Assembly (NCBI GenBank): GCA_050010255.1
Contig: JBEKLJ010000151.1
Location: 1 to 8,445, forward strand
From: JBEKLJ01 sp050010255
GTDB taxonomy: Bacteria; Acidobacteriota; Terriglobia; Bryobacterales; Bryobacteraceae
DNA length: 8,445 nucleotides
Direction of reading: 5' to 3'
Shown here: positions 1 through 6,608 of the stretch, one piece after another
Layout: each line of letters begins with the position of its first letter
Numbering within the stretch: the first letter of the stretch is position 1
Notes under the pieces: generated by a model
Told to the model about the DNA's origin: nothing
Seen by the model: the letters and a program-made list of their open reading frames with translations, nothing else
Databases searched by the model: none
Translations under genes and position numbers: made by a program

Positions 1-2502
1 CGGAGCGCCGCCGGAACTTGGGCGGAGACCACAGCTCCGCTTGCCTTGGGCCACAACGGCTTGGGCGTTGGCCTGAATCTGAGGCCGAACGGCGCCGTCG
101 CTATAAACAGCCAGGTGGGCGTGACTCCTTGCGCCGCCGGCGTGGCTATTTCCAGCGACGGCCAGACGCTGGTAGTGGCGAATTACTACAACGACTCGGT
201 CACGGTGTTCACCGGAGGCCTCGGCAACTGGTCGAAGCTATCGGAACTCGACCTGCGTCCCGGCAAGAGCAAGACCGACCCGCGGCCGGGCGTGGCGGGC
301 GGCGAATATCCGTTTTGGGTGGTTGTGAAGGGTAACGGACCGAGCGCGACAGCGTATGTATCGAGCATCCGCGACCGCGAGATCGTCGTAGTGAGTCTGA
401 GCGCGGAGCCGGAGGTGAAGTTCCGGATTCCGGTGACCGGCCAACCCAACAAGATGACGCTGAACGCGGCCCAGACGCTCCTCTATGTCGCCGAAGACCA
501 GTCGGATACGGTGGACGTCATCGACACCGCGACGAACGCGATTCTCGCATCCATCCCCGTCATCGTCACCGCGCCGGGAATGCCGGCCTGGCTGGCGCAA
601 TTCAAGGGCGCGAACCCAAACAGCGTGGCGTTCTCGCCGGATGAGACGCAACTCTACGTGACTAGCGGCACTCTGAATTGCATCGCGGTGGTGGCGCTCG
701 ACGGACCGAATGGCGGCGGCCACGTCGTGGGGCTCATTCCGACGGGTTGGTACCCGAACTCAGTGAGCTTGGTGAGCTTCCGCGGCCCCAACGATATCAA
801 CACGGTGCACGTCTACGTGGTCAATGCCAAGTCGCCGACGGGCGCCAATCCCGAGTGGTGCTATGGAGGCTACGGGCCGCCCAACTCGCCAAACTGCGAA
901 CCCTCGAATCAGTACAATCCCCAGAGGACCAAAGCCGGCCTCCAGAGCTTCCCGCTCCCCACCCCGGCGCAGCTCGCGAATCTGACCGAGCAGGTAGCCG
1001 TGAACAACCGGTTCTCCCACACCGAGAGCGACGAAGACCTCGCGGTCATGGCGGCCGTGCGTCAGGGCGTCAAGCACGTGATCTTCATCATCAAGGAAAA
1101 CCGGACTTACGACCAGATTCTGGGTGACCTGAAAGATACCGCTGGCCATCCAATGGGCGATGGCGATCCCACTTTGACCGAGTTCGGCGAGGCAATCACG
1201 CCGAATCACCATAGTCTGGCGCGAAACTTCGTTACTCTCGACAACTTCCTGTGCACCGCCGAAGTCAGCTATGACGGCTGGTCGTGGAGCACTTCGGCTC
1301 AAGCCCCCGACGTGGTGGAACACCAATTCCCGGTGGCCTACGCCGCGCGCGGCCTCAGCCTGGACGGGGGAGGGGTGAATCGCAATGTGAATGTTGGCCT
1401 TTTGCCCCCCGCGCGCCAGCTCGCCAATCCCTTCACATCGGCCGATCCGGATGTGTTGCCGGGCCACACCGACACAGCGGCGCCGGATGGGCCGAACAAT
1501 GAAGTGAATACGGGCTATTTGTGGAACGCCGCGCTGCGGGCGCATCTCACGGTTCGCAACTATGGTTTCTCCGTGGACGGGACCCTCTATGGAACGACCG
1601 CCGCGGCCATTCCCGTGCTGCGCAACCCGTTCGCGGCCAACACGGTCGTGGCCTACCCCTCGGATGTCAATCTCGCCCCGTTCACCGATCCGTACTTCCG
1701 CGGTTTTGACAACTCGCTTCCCGATTATTGGCGTTACACGGAGTGGGCGCGGGACTTCGACGCCCGATACGCCTATGGCCATCACGCCGGACGCAGCGCA
1801 GGGGTTCTGCCTTCGTTGACCCTGGTTCGCTTCATGCACGACCACACTGGAAATTACGCTGCCGCGATTGACGGCGTGAATACTCCGGACCTGCAGGTGG
1901 CCGATAACGACTATGCGGTCGCCTTGCTGGTTCAGAAGATCGCCACCAGCCCGTACGCGGACAACACGCTGATCTTCATAATCGAAGACGACGCGCAGGA
2001 TGGCGGCGACCACGTCGATTCGCACCGCAGCACGACGTACGTGGTGGGCCCCTACGTGAAGCGAGGCGCGGTGGTTTCCACGCGGTACACGACTCTCAAC
2101 GTGCTGCGCACCATTGAAGAGGTTCTGGGCCTCCCGCCGATGAACCTGAACGACGCGCTCGCCAGGCCCATGGCCGACATCTTCAACACCACTCCGAGCC
2201 CGTGGAGCTTTACCGCCGCACCCTCGGCGCTGCTCTACAATACGTCGCTGCCGCTGCCTCCCAAGCGGGCCGGACTGGTCGTGCCCAAGCCGGCGCGCAA
2301 TGCGGAGTACTGGGCGCGGGTCACGAGAGGAATGGACTTCACGACCGAAGATCGCCTCCCTCCCGTGGAGTTCAACCGCATTCTCTGGAAAGGGATGATG
2401 GGCGACCAGCCTTATCCCGCCGCGCTGGCCAGAACAGAGCCACGCGACGGGCGGGCTCTGAAGCAAGATGCGGCGCGGGAACCGAAGGCGGACAGGGATT
2501 GA
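1..2502 (+). CDS. Beta-propeller / phosphoesterase-family fusion protein (5' partial)
   Basis: The frame is open to the left edge, so the true start lies upstream; the TTG at 46 is only the first possible internal start. Numbering codons from base 1, roughly residues 15-270 carry YVTN/YncE-like beta-propeller repeats (VANYYNDSVTVF, LYVAEDQSDTVDVIDTATN, SVAFSPDETQLYVTSG). A phosphoesterase domain of the PF04185 (alkaline-phosphatase superfamily, phospholipase C/acid phosphatase) type follows. Its signature IIKENRTYDQILGDL begins near residue 363, and a second metal-site-like segment, EDDAQDGGDHVDSHR, is encoded from about 1984. In this family the ENR(S/T)(F/Y)D motif and the later Asp/His cluster bind catalytic metal. 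I infer a secreted or periplasmic phosphoester hydrolase, but the signal peptide would be off-window and the substrate is unknown. The last 25 or so residues are charged and probably disordered. The next gene starts 115 bp downstream on the same strand and could be co-transcribed. Confidence 0.85.
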   Translation, partial: RSAAGTWAETTAPLALGHNGLGVGLNLRPNGAVAINSQVGVTPCAAGVAISSDGQTLVVANYYNDSVTVFTGGLGNWSKLSELDLRPGKSKTDPRPGVAGGEYPFWVVVKGNGPSATAYVSSIRDREIVVVSLSAEPEVKFRIPVTGQPNKMTLNAAQTLLYVAEDQSDTVDVIDTATNAILASIPVIVTAPGMPAWLAQFKGANPNSVAFSPDETQLYVTSGTLNCIAVVALDGPNGGGHVVGLIPTGWYPNSVSLVSFRGPNDINTVHVYVVNAKSPTGANPEWCYGGYGPPNSPNCEPSNQYNPQRTKAGLQSFPLPTPAQLANLTEQVAVNNRFSHTESDEDLAVMAAVRQGVKHVIFIIKENRTYDQILGDLKDTAGHPMGDGDPTLTEFGEAITPNHHSLARNFVTLDNFLCTAEVSYDGWSWSTSAQAPDVVEHQFPVAYAARGLSLDGGGVNRNVNVGLLPPARQLANPFTSADPDVLPGHTDTAAPDGPNNEVNTGYLWNAALRAHLTVRNYGFSVDGTLYGTTAAAIPVLRNPFAANTVVAYPSDVNLAPFTDPYFRGFDNSLPDYWRYTEWARDFDARYAYGHHAGRSAGVLPSLTLVRFMHDHTGNYAAAIDGVNTPDLQVADNDYAVALLVQKIATSPYADNTLIFIIEDDAQDGGDHVDSHRSTTYVVGPYVKRGAVVSTRYTTLNVLRTIEEVLGLPPMNLNDALARPMADIFNTTPSPWSFTAAPSALLYNTSLPLPPKRAGLVVPKPARNAEYWARVTRGMDFTTEDRLPPVEFNRILWKGMMGDQPYPAALARTEPRDGRALKQDAAREPKADRD

Positions 2503-2604
2503 GCGCGGCGAGGCGGCCGCGCGCGAACGAGGTTCCCCCGAACGAGGCAGGATCTTCGGGCGAGCCCAGCCGGGCGCGGCCGCGAACAGCGGAATAACTA
2601 GATT

Positions 2605-2610
2605 GGAGGA
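2605..2610 (+). promoter_or_regulatory. Shine-Dalgarno site GGAGGA
   Basis: A near-perfect anti-16S match, GGAGGA, sits 7 nt before the GTG at 2618 and 13 nt before the in-frame ATG at 2624. The spacing favours GTG as start of the secreted protein and argues against the much longer reading frame that opens at 2468, whose extra N-terminus is Arg/Glu/Gly-rich and would bury the signal peptide. Confidence 0.6.
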
Positions 2611-2617
2611 ATGCTTT

Positions 2618-3661
2618 GTGCGTATGAAATCATTTCAGCTTCTTGGATTGATTGCTCTGGCTGCCGCCACGCTCGACAGCCAGCCGACCAACGGGGCCGT
2701 CTATTGGTCCGCGGCGGCGCCGGATTGCTCCAGCCTGGCGGGAGAGTCGCCCGTTGCGATAACGAACTCGTCTGGGACGACGATCGGCTATTCCTGCTAT
2801 GTGAGCGGGGCGTTCGTATGGCTCGCCGCGGGCGGGGGGTGGCGCACCTCGATCCGCGTGGCTGCGCCCGCGTCGGCCCCCATCGGTGTCGACTATACCT
2901 TCTACGACACGAATGGAAACAACCTGGAGTTGGACGCCACAACTAGCGGCGGCGAGTCAACCACATCCGGCCACGGCGTGAACTTCGCCTTGTCTGCCAA
3001 TCAGCCCGCGGAAGTCGGCCTGCTTGGCGCTCCGGGCGACGCTCCGGCGTATAACTCCCCGTCGACCGGCTCGGTGTACGCCGTGTTTTACTGTCCCGAC
3101 GCAGCGACTTGCGGCAACGTGCGTCCGCAGTTGCTCTATTCGGCGCTGCCCGCCATTCCGTGGTCGCCGAGCGTACCGATCGCGTGGGACACCGAGCTAT
3201 GGACCCAGTGGTCGGCGGTGGGTATCGATGACGGCGCTACACACCGGGTATCCTTGGCGGTTTATAACGAAGACCTGACAGCCACGAGCTTCACGGTCCG
3301 GATCTACAACAGCACGGGATCCCTTGTCGGGACGGGCACGACACCTTTGATTCCGCCCCTGCAACCGCTCCCCAACGGTGCTTTAGGGGAAGGGGGGACA
3401 TACGGGGCGCTTCTGTCGGATGTGATTTCGGGGCCGTTGCCGGCGGGCCTCTTCAAGGTCCTCGTCGACGGCGGGCCGAGGTATTCCGCGGTCGAGGTGC
3501 TCCAGTTTGACGGGCTGTCCGCGACGGCCCTGCAAGTTGCCTATGAAGGTGCGCTAAGCTCGATTTCGACTCCAACCGCCGTGCCGGACCGGCGACTGAA
3601 CGCCAGGCGCGCGCGCGTGGCGTCCACGTCAAAGGCGGCGTTTGGCGCGCTGGCGAGGTAG
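2618..3661 (+). CDS. Secreted hypothetical protein, unknown function
   Basis: I do not recognise this family. Starting at GTG 2618 gives 347 residues. The start MRMKSFQLLGLIALAAATLDS is a clear signal peptide: short basic n-region, Leu/Ala-rich core, likely cleavage within about residues 18-27. The mature part is rich in Gly, Ser, Thr, Ala and aromatic residues, with alternating hydrophobic stretches typical of extracellular beta-sandwich proteins. It has few cysteines (APDCSS, GYSCYV, and a FYCPDAATC pair) that could form disulphides outside the cytoplasm. No catalytic motif is visible. The last 30 or so residues change character to Arg/Ala-rich (DRRLNARRARVAS), and the TAG stop (3659-3661) lies inside the first unit of a tandem DNA repeat, so the native C-terminus may have been replaced by repeat-derived sequence. 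It lies 115 bp after the phosphoesterase gene, same strand. Confidence 0.7.
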   Translation: MRMKSFQLLGLIALAAATLDSQPTNGAVYWSAAAPDCSSLAGESPVAITNSSGTTIGYSCYVSGAFVWLAAGGGWRTSIRVAAPASAPIGVDYTFYDTNGNNLELDATTSGGESTTSGHGVNFALSANQPAEVGLLGAPGDAPAYNSPSTGSVYAVFYCPDAATCGNVRPQLLYSALPAIPWSPSVPIAWDTELWTQWSAVGIDDGATHRVSLAVYNEDLTATSFTVRIYNSTGSLVGTGTTPLIPPLQPLPNGALGEGGTYGALLSDVISGPLPAGLFKVLVDGGPRYSAVEVLQFDGLSATALQVAYEGALSSISTPTAVPDRRLNARRARVASTSKAAFGALAR

Positions 3662-3767
3662 GACGGGGAACGGCTTGCACGGTGTCTAGCGCTGGCGAGG
3701 TAAGACGGGGGAACGGCTTGCACGGTGTCTAGCGCGCTGGCGAGGTAGGACGGGGAACGGGCTGCAC
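3649..3767. repeat. Tandem 42/45-bp direct repeat, about 2.7 copies
   Basis: The core GCTGGCGAGGTA recurs at 3649, 3691 and 3736, so the periods are 42 and 45 bp. Units 1 and 2 match along their whole length (core, then RGACGGGG(G)AACGGCTTGCACGG and TGTCTAGC), differing by a G/A change, one extra G and a GC dinucleotide at the unit boundary. Unit 3 matches unit 1 over 32 bases with two adjacent-region mismatches, then diverges after 3767. The units are contiguous, without unique spacers. Unit 1 contains the stop codon of the preceding gene. The reverse strand reads PSYLASA in each unit, but I see no supporting gene there. It may be a dispersed intergenic repeat family; function unknown. Confidence 0.85.
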
Positions 3768-3810
3768 CGAAACTCGCTGATGTCCCGCGCAGATCCAGGC
3801 CCAGGCCGGC

Positions 3811-3831
3811 CGCTCCGCGCTCGTCGGAGCG
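3811..3831 (+). other. Inverted repeat / small hairpin upstream of 3866 gene
   Basis: CGCTCCG (3811-3817) and CGGAGCG (3825-3831) form a perfect 7-bp stem with a 7-base loop. No U-run follows, so it is not a standard intrinsic terminator. It lies 34 bases before the chosen start at 3866 and could fold in the 5' leader, or could weakly end transcription from the left. In DNA this GC-rich, such a hairpin can also occur by chance. Confidence 0.35.
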
Positions 3832-3852
3832 TATGCGCGGTACCGTGGATCC

Positions 3853-3856
3853 GGAG
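3853..3856 (+). promoter_or_regulatory. Ribosome binding site GGAG deciding the 3866 start
   Basis: GGAG (within CCGGAGAAAT) lies 9 nt before ATG 3866. The earlier in-frame ATG at 3833 has only a GGAG 3 nt away (inside the hairpin arm) and would add 11 polar residues in front of the signal peptide, so 3866 is preferred. Confidence 0.5.
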
Positions 3857-3865
3857 AAATCACTG

Positions 3866-5212
3866 ATGCGTGGATGCATGGTCTGGTTGGCGATTGCCGT
3901 GGCGGCCCTGGCACAGGAGGCTCCCGTGGCTCCAGGCGCCCAGCCGGGGGCGACGGTTCCGTCTGGCGTGCCCCTCCGCGTGGCGCTGGAACGTCGTGTC
4001 GCTATCAAGCGTGTAGGCGAGCCGATCCAGGGACGGCTGGTGGACCCGGTTTACGTCTTCGATCGGGTGGTCCTTCCGGCCGGGACCGTAGTGGAAGGGC
4101 ATATCGCCGCAATCGGCGGAGTCCCCGCCCGCCGGCGCCTCACGGCGATCCTGTCCGGCAACTTTACACCGCCACGGGAAGTTCGTGCGCAATTTGACGC
4201 CCTGGTGCTGAGCGACGGCTCGCGGCTGCGTCTGCGCACTTCTCTCGCGCGCGGAACGGCGCACACCATGCGCATCGCGGCGCAACGGAACAAGCAGGAC
4301 GCGCACAACTCCGCTCTCGCAGGCGCTCGAGACCAGTTCGAAGGAATGGACCGGTCCGTGATTCGCGCCTTCACGGCGCCGGGCACGATGAGCCGGCTCA
4401 AATCCACTTTACTCGGTATGCTTCCCTATCACCGGCAAGCCTGGCAGGCCGGGACGCTTTTCAACGGCGTATTGCAGGAACCTCTGACGGGACTGCCGCC
4501 GGGTCAGGTCGAAGCGCGAAGCGACAACGCTGCCGTTGCCGGACCCGAGGCTCAGGAAGTCGACGCGCGCCTGCTCACTCCCATCAGTTCCGCGACGGCC
4601 CGCAGAGGAGCGCCAGTGGAAGCGGTCGTGACCCGGCCCCTGTTCTCGGCCGAGCATGGCCTGCTGATTCCGGAAGGCAGCCGCCTTCTCGGGGACGTCG
4701 TGGCGGCGCAACCTGCTCGCCGCTTTCACCGCAACGGAAAGGTGTTTTTCGTGTTCCGCCAGATCAAGCTGCCGGCGGGCGCCGTGCAAGGCATCCAAGG
4801 CTACCTGGAGGGTGTGGAGGCGGACTTCGATGCCCACCTGGCCCTCGACTCGGAAGGGGCCGCGCGCGCCAGCAGCCCGAAGACCCGGTTCATTTTCCCG
4901 GCCATTGCGGTGGCTGTCGCCGGCCTCTCGCTTCATCAGGACTATGATGCCCAGGGCATTCCCGATCAAGACCTGGCGGGCCGCGCCGAATCAGGGGCCG
5001 TAGGACTCGGGTTGATTGGCACCGTGTTGGCGCAGGCCTCCCGCAGCTTGGCTTCGGGTATCGCCTTCAGCGGCGCTGGGTTCAGCGTCTACTCGAACTT
5101 CATCGCGCGAGGACAGGACGTGGTCTTGCCGGTGAACACGCCGGTCAAAGTCAGCCTCAGGGCGCGCGGCGGCCCTGCGTCTCCAGGACCGGACGCGTCT
5201 GCACGCTGGTGA
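3866..5212 (+). CDS. Exported protein with two VirB10/TrbI-like beta domains
   Basis: From ATG 3866 the product has 448 residues, starting MRGCMVWLAIAVAALAQEA, a signal peptide with probable cleavage after ALA. Two similar segments can be aligned by eye. The first, about residues 30-125, contains GEPIQGRLVDPVYV, LPAGTVVEGHI and ARRRLTAI. The second, about residues 235-320, contains GAPVEAVVTRPLFS, IPEGSRLLGDV, ARRFHRNGK and a FRQIKLPAG strand. The pattern 'P-x-G-(S/T)-x-x-x-G' followed by a strand and an LP(A)G turn resembles the beta-barrel of VirB10/TrbI-type conjugation proteins; this is fold resemblance from memory, not a family assignment. The C-terminal part has a hydrophobic run (FIFPAIAVAVAGLSL) and a Gly/Ala/Ser-rich stretch that might insert in or lie on a membrane, then a terminal VVLPVNTPVKVSLRA strand. 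No type IV secretion genes are nearby. It may be an envelope protein; function unknown. Confidence 0.75.
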   Translation: MRGCMVWLAIAVAALAQEAPVAPGAQPGATVPSGVPLRVALERRVAIKRVGEPIQGRLVDPVYVFDRVVLPAGTVVEGHIAAIGGVPARRRLTAILSGNFTPPREVRAQFDALVLSDGSRLRLRTSLARGTAHTMRIAAQRNKQDAHNSALAGARDQFEGMDRSVIRAFTAPGTMSRLKSTLLGMLPYHRQAWQAGTLFNGVLQEPLTGLPPGQVEARSDNAAVAGPEAQEVDARLLTPISSATARRGAPVEAVVTRPLFSAEHGLLIPEGSRLLGDVVAAQPARRFHRNGKVFFVFRQIKLPAGAVQGIQGYLEGVEADFDAHLALDSEGAARASSPKTRFIFPAIAVAVAGLSLHQDYDAQGIPDQDLAGRAESGAVGLGLIGTVLAQASRSLASGIAFSGAGFSVYSNFIARGQDVVLPVNTPVKVSLRARGGPASPGPDASARW

Positions 5213-5239
5213 GGACGCTGGCGCGAACGGCGTCGGCCG

Positions 5240-5527
5240 GAGCCCCATGACCGGGAAGCTCGAACGATCCCATGAGGCGTCCAGCGAGGGCAGCCCCTCG
5301 AACGGTAGGGCGGCGCCCGCCGGCGGCTTGGCGCGGTCGCAAAACTCCGGGGCGCCTTTCCGCACCAGGTCGGCGATCGATCGCGACAGCGGATGGACGT
5401 TCGACACCGCCACCCGGCCGTAGGACGCGCCCACGCCGCCGAGCGCGTTGCCCAAGCGTTGGAACGCCAGCCGCGCGTCCGCGTCCTGGAATCCAAACGC
5501 GCGTTGGGTCCCCGGAAAAGCCGTTTT
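5240..5527 (-). pseudogene. RidA-like (YjgF/YER057c/UK114) C-terminal remnant
   Basis: Reading the minus strand from about 5527 down to 5273 gives a continuous RidA-like segment: KTAFPGTQRAFGFQDAD, LAFQRLGNALGGVGASYGRV, HPLSRSIADLVRK, then PPAGAALPFEGLPSLDAS. This parallels the RidA order of helix (AG-x-x-x-x-x-V-x-x), variable strand, helix, and the P-A-x-x-x-V-x-x-LP substrate-pocket strand. RidA proteins deaminate reactive imine/enamine intermediates. Two signs of decay are visible. Nothing RidA-like precedes KTAFPG, although a usual member has about 40 more residues with a GPYSQA-type start. After LDAS the expected last strand (F-x-(L/I)-x-V) is not in frame; a neighbouring frame reads GSFELPGHGA from about 5270 down. 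It converges with the 3866-5212 gene. The residue where RidA enzymes have Arg (PAR) is Gly here, so any surviving product may not be a standard deaminase. Confidence 0.55.
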
Positions 5528-5530
5528 CCA

Positions 5531-5879
5531 ACCTATTCTCCACCCTTCTTCAATGACTCGACTTCGTTCACCTCGGCAGGTTGCGGTTGTGACAGAGGCG
5601 GTCCTTCCGATGGCTCGTCGAGCGTGGCGCTGCAACTGGGCATGCGTGTTCTGCATCGGGGACCGCCCACCCCTCGAAGGAATGCCGGATCGCCTGAGCG
5701 AATCGGAACTCGATCGCGAAACCTGGTGGGCTGCGGTTCTCTGGCGGCTGACGAATTCGGACCCGCCAGAGGTTTCGTCGGCCCGTCCAACTACGCATCG
5801 AGCCACCACGGCGGATCGTGGATGCCGCGGCGTTTACGACGAGCAAGTTGATTCTCCGATATGCTACCATTCTGGCTGA
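5531..5879. other. Gene-poor junction; doubtful small ORF 5610-5879 (+)
   Basis: About 350 bases carry no gene I can defend. One plus-strand frame from ATG 5610 (89 residues, TGA 5877-5879) contains CNWACVFC, a CX3CX2C arrangement with codons at 5631, 5643 and 5652, followed by a Trp-rich patch (ETWWAAVLW). The spacing equals the radical-SAM cluster motif, but the product is far too short for that superfamily and nothing else matches. Its stop abuts the ATG of the HAD gene. A GAGG lies 11 nt before 5610. Chance or debris is the likeliest explanation; the RidA remnant's missing half should have been here on the minus strand and is not. Confidence 0.3.
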
Positions 5880-6608
5880 ATGACCTCCCCACGGCAAGAA
5901 ACCCGTGGCTCCAGCAGAGGCGTTGCGCTCGACTTGGACGGCGTGATTGTTGACGGCATGCCGTTTCACCTCCAAGCTTGGGCTGAGGCGTTCTCTGCCT
6001 ATGGCATCGACGTCACAGCTAGTGAGATTTACATGCTCGAAGGTGCGAAAAGTGAATACGTCGTCGACGTCATCTGCTCGACAAGAGATCGAGAGATGCC
6101 ACTGGCTCAAAAGAACGGAATCGTCTCTTTGAAGCGCAAAAGGTACAGCGAGATCTTTAGGGTGGTGCCGCTGCACGGAGCCACCACGCTTATTGAGGTG
6201 CTCTGCGCCTACAACTACAAATTGGCGTTAGTAACCGGCGCCCCGGCTAAATCGGCGCAAGCAACTTTGCAGCACTTGGCTATCAATCAGCGATTCTCTG
6301 CTCTTATTTCGTACGAGACTGTGTCGGAGGGGAAGCCCTCGGCGGAACCTTACCTTGCGGCGCGATCGATGCTCTCCGTCCCCCCCGAAAACTGCTTGGT
6401 CATCGAAAACGCCCCGCTGGGTATTGAATCGGCCAAGAGCGCCGGCCTTCCGTGCCTGGCTGTGGCCACATACCTCGATGCTCAACGCCTGACACGGGCC
6501 GACTTGGTTCTGCGCAACGTCGAAGACTGTGCCCCCTGGTTCATCGAGGACTTCCGGCGTACGGGCGGAGTTGGAAGATGGAGGCTTGGCGGCGCCAATG
6601 ATGCTTGA
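5880..6608 (+). CDS. HAD-superfamily hydrolase (beta-phosphoglucomutase/phosphatase-like, subfamily IA)
   Basis: The 242-residue protein has the full HAD motif set. Motif I is LDLDGVIVD with Asp18 (nucleophile) and Asp20. A C1-type helical cap follows (GMPFHLQAWAEAF). Motif II is LALVTGAP with Thr119, motif III is Lys152 in SEGKPSAEPYLAA, and motif IV is CLVIENAPLGIESAKSAG with Glu176; Asn177 replaces the more usual Asp, a variant I recall in related phosphoglucomutase-like members. The family removes or transfers phosphate on small molecules, often sugar phosphates, in the cytoplasm. ATG 5880 is the only sensible start because an in-frame TGA (5877-5879) directly precedes it. There is no Shine-Dalgarno sequence before it. 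It is the first gene of a four-gene overlapping operon with NUDIX and epimerase genes, which fits sugar-phosphate or nucleotide-sugar metabolism. The substrate cannot be read from the sequence. Confidence 0.88.
   Translation: MTSPRQETRGSSRGVALDLDGVIVDGMPFHLQAWAEAFSAYGIDVTASEIYMLEGAKSEYVVDVICSTRDREMPLAQKNGIVSLKRKRYSEIFRVVPLHGATTLIEVLCAYNYKLALVTGAPAKSAQATLQHLAINQRFSALISYETVSEGKPSAEPYLAARSMLSVPPENCLVIENAPLGIESAKSAGLPCLAVATYLDAQRLTRADLVLRNVEDCAPWFIEDFRRTGGVGRWRLGGANDA

Noticed and set aside
760..2466. 568-codon minus-strand open frame opposite the phosphoesterase gene
   Set aside because: Its translation is Arg/His/Val-rich with no domain, and the plus-strand frame has clear family motifs across the same span; it is an antisense shadow of GC-rich coding DNA.
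2468..2617. N-terminal extension of the secreted protein from ATG 2468
   Set aside because: It would overlap the upstream gene, is Arg/Gly/Glu-rich, and places the signal peptide internally; a strong GGAGGA site supports the start at 2618.
3649..3767. CRISPR array
   Set aside because: The units are contiguous with no unique spacers between them, only three copies exist, and no cas gene is present.
3541..4008. Minus-strand frame with repeated PSYLASA motif
   Set aside because: The motif is only the reverse reading of the tandem DNA repeat; the frame overlaps two plus-strand genes and has no other protein-like content.
4409..4969. 186-codon minus-strand frame inside the 3866-5212 gene
   Set aside because: No motif or plausible start signal; fully contained opposite a gene with signal peptide and duplicated domain.
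4991..5809. 272-codon minus-strand frame as an intact gene
   Set aside because: Only the middle part (about 5527-5273) resembles a known family; the ends are low-information Arg/Ser-rich sequence and the left end overlaps a well-supported plus-strand gene by over 200 bp.
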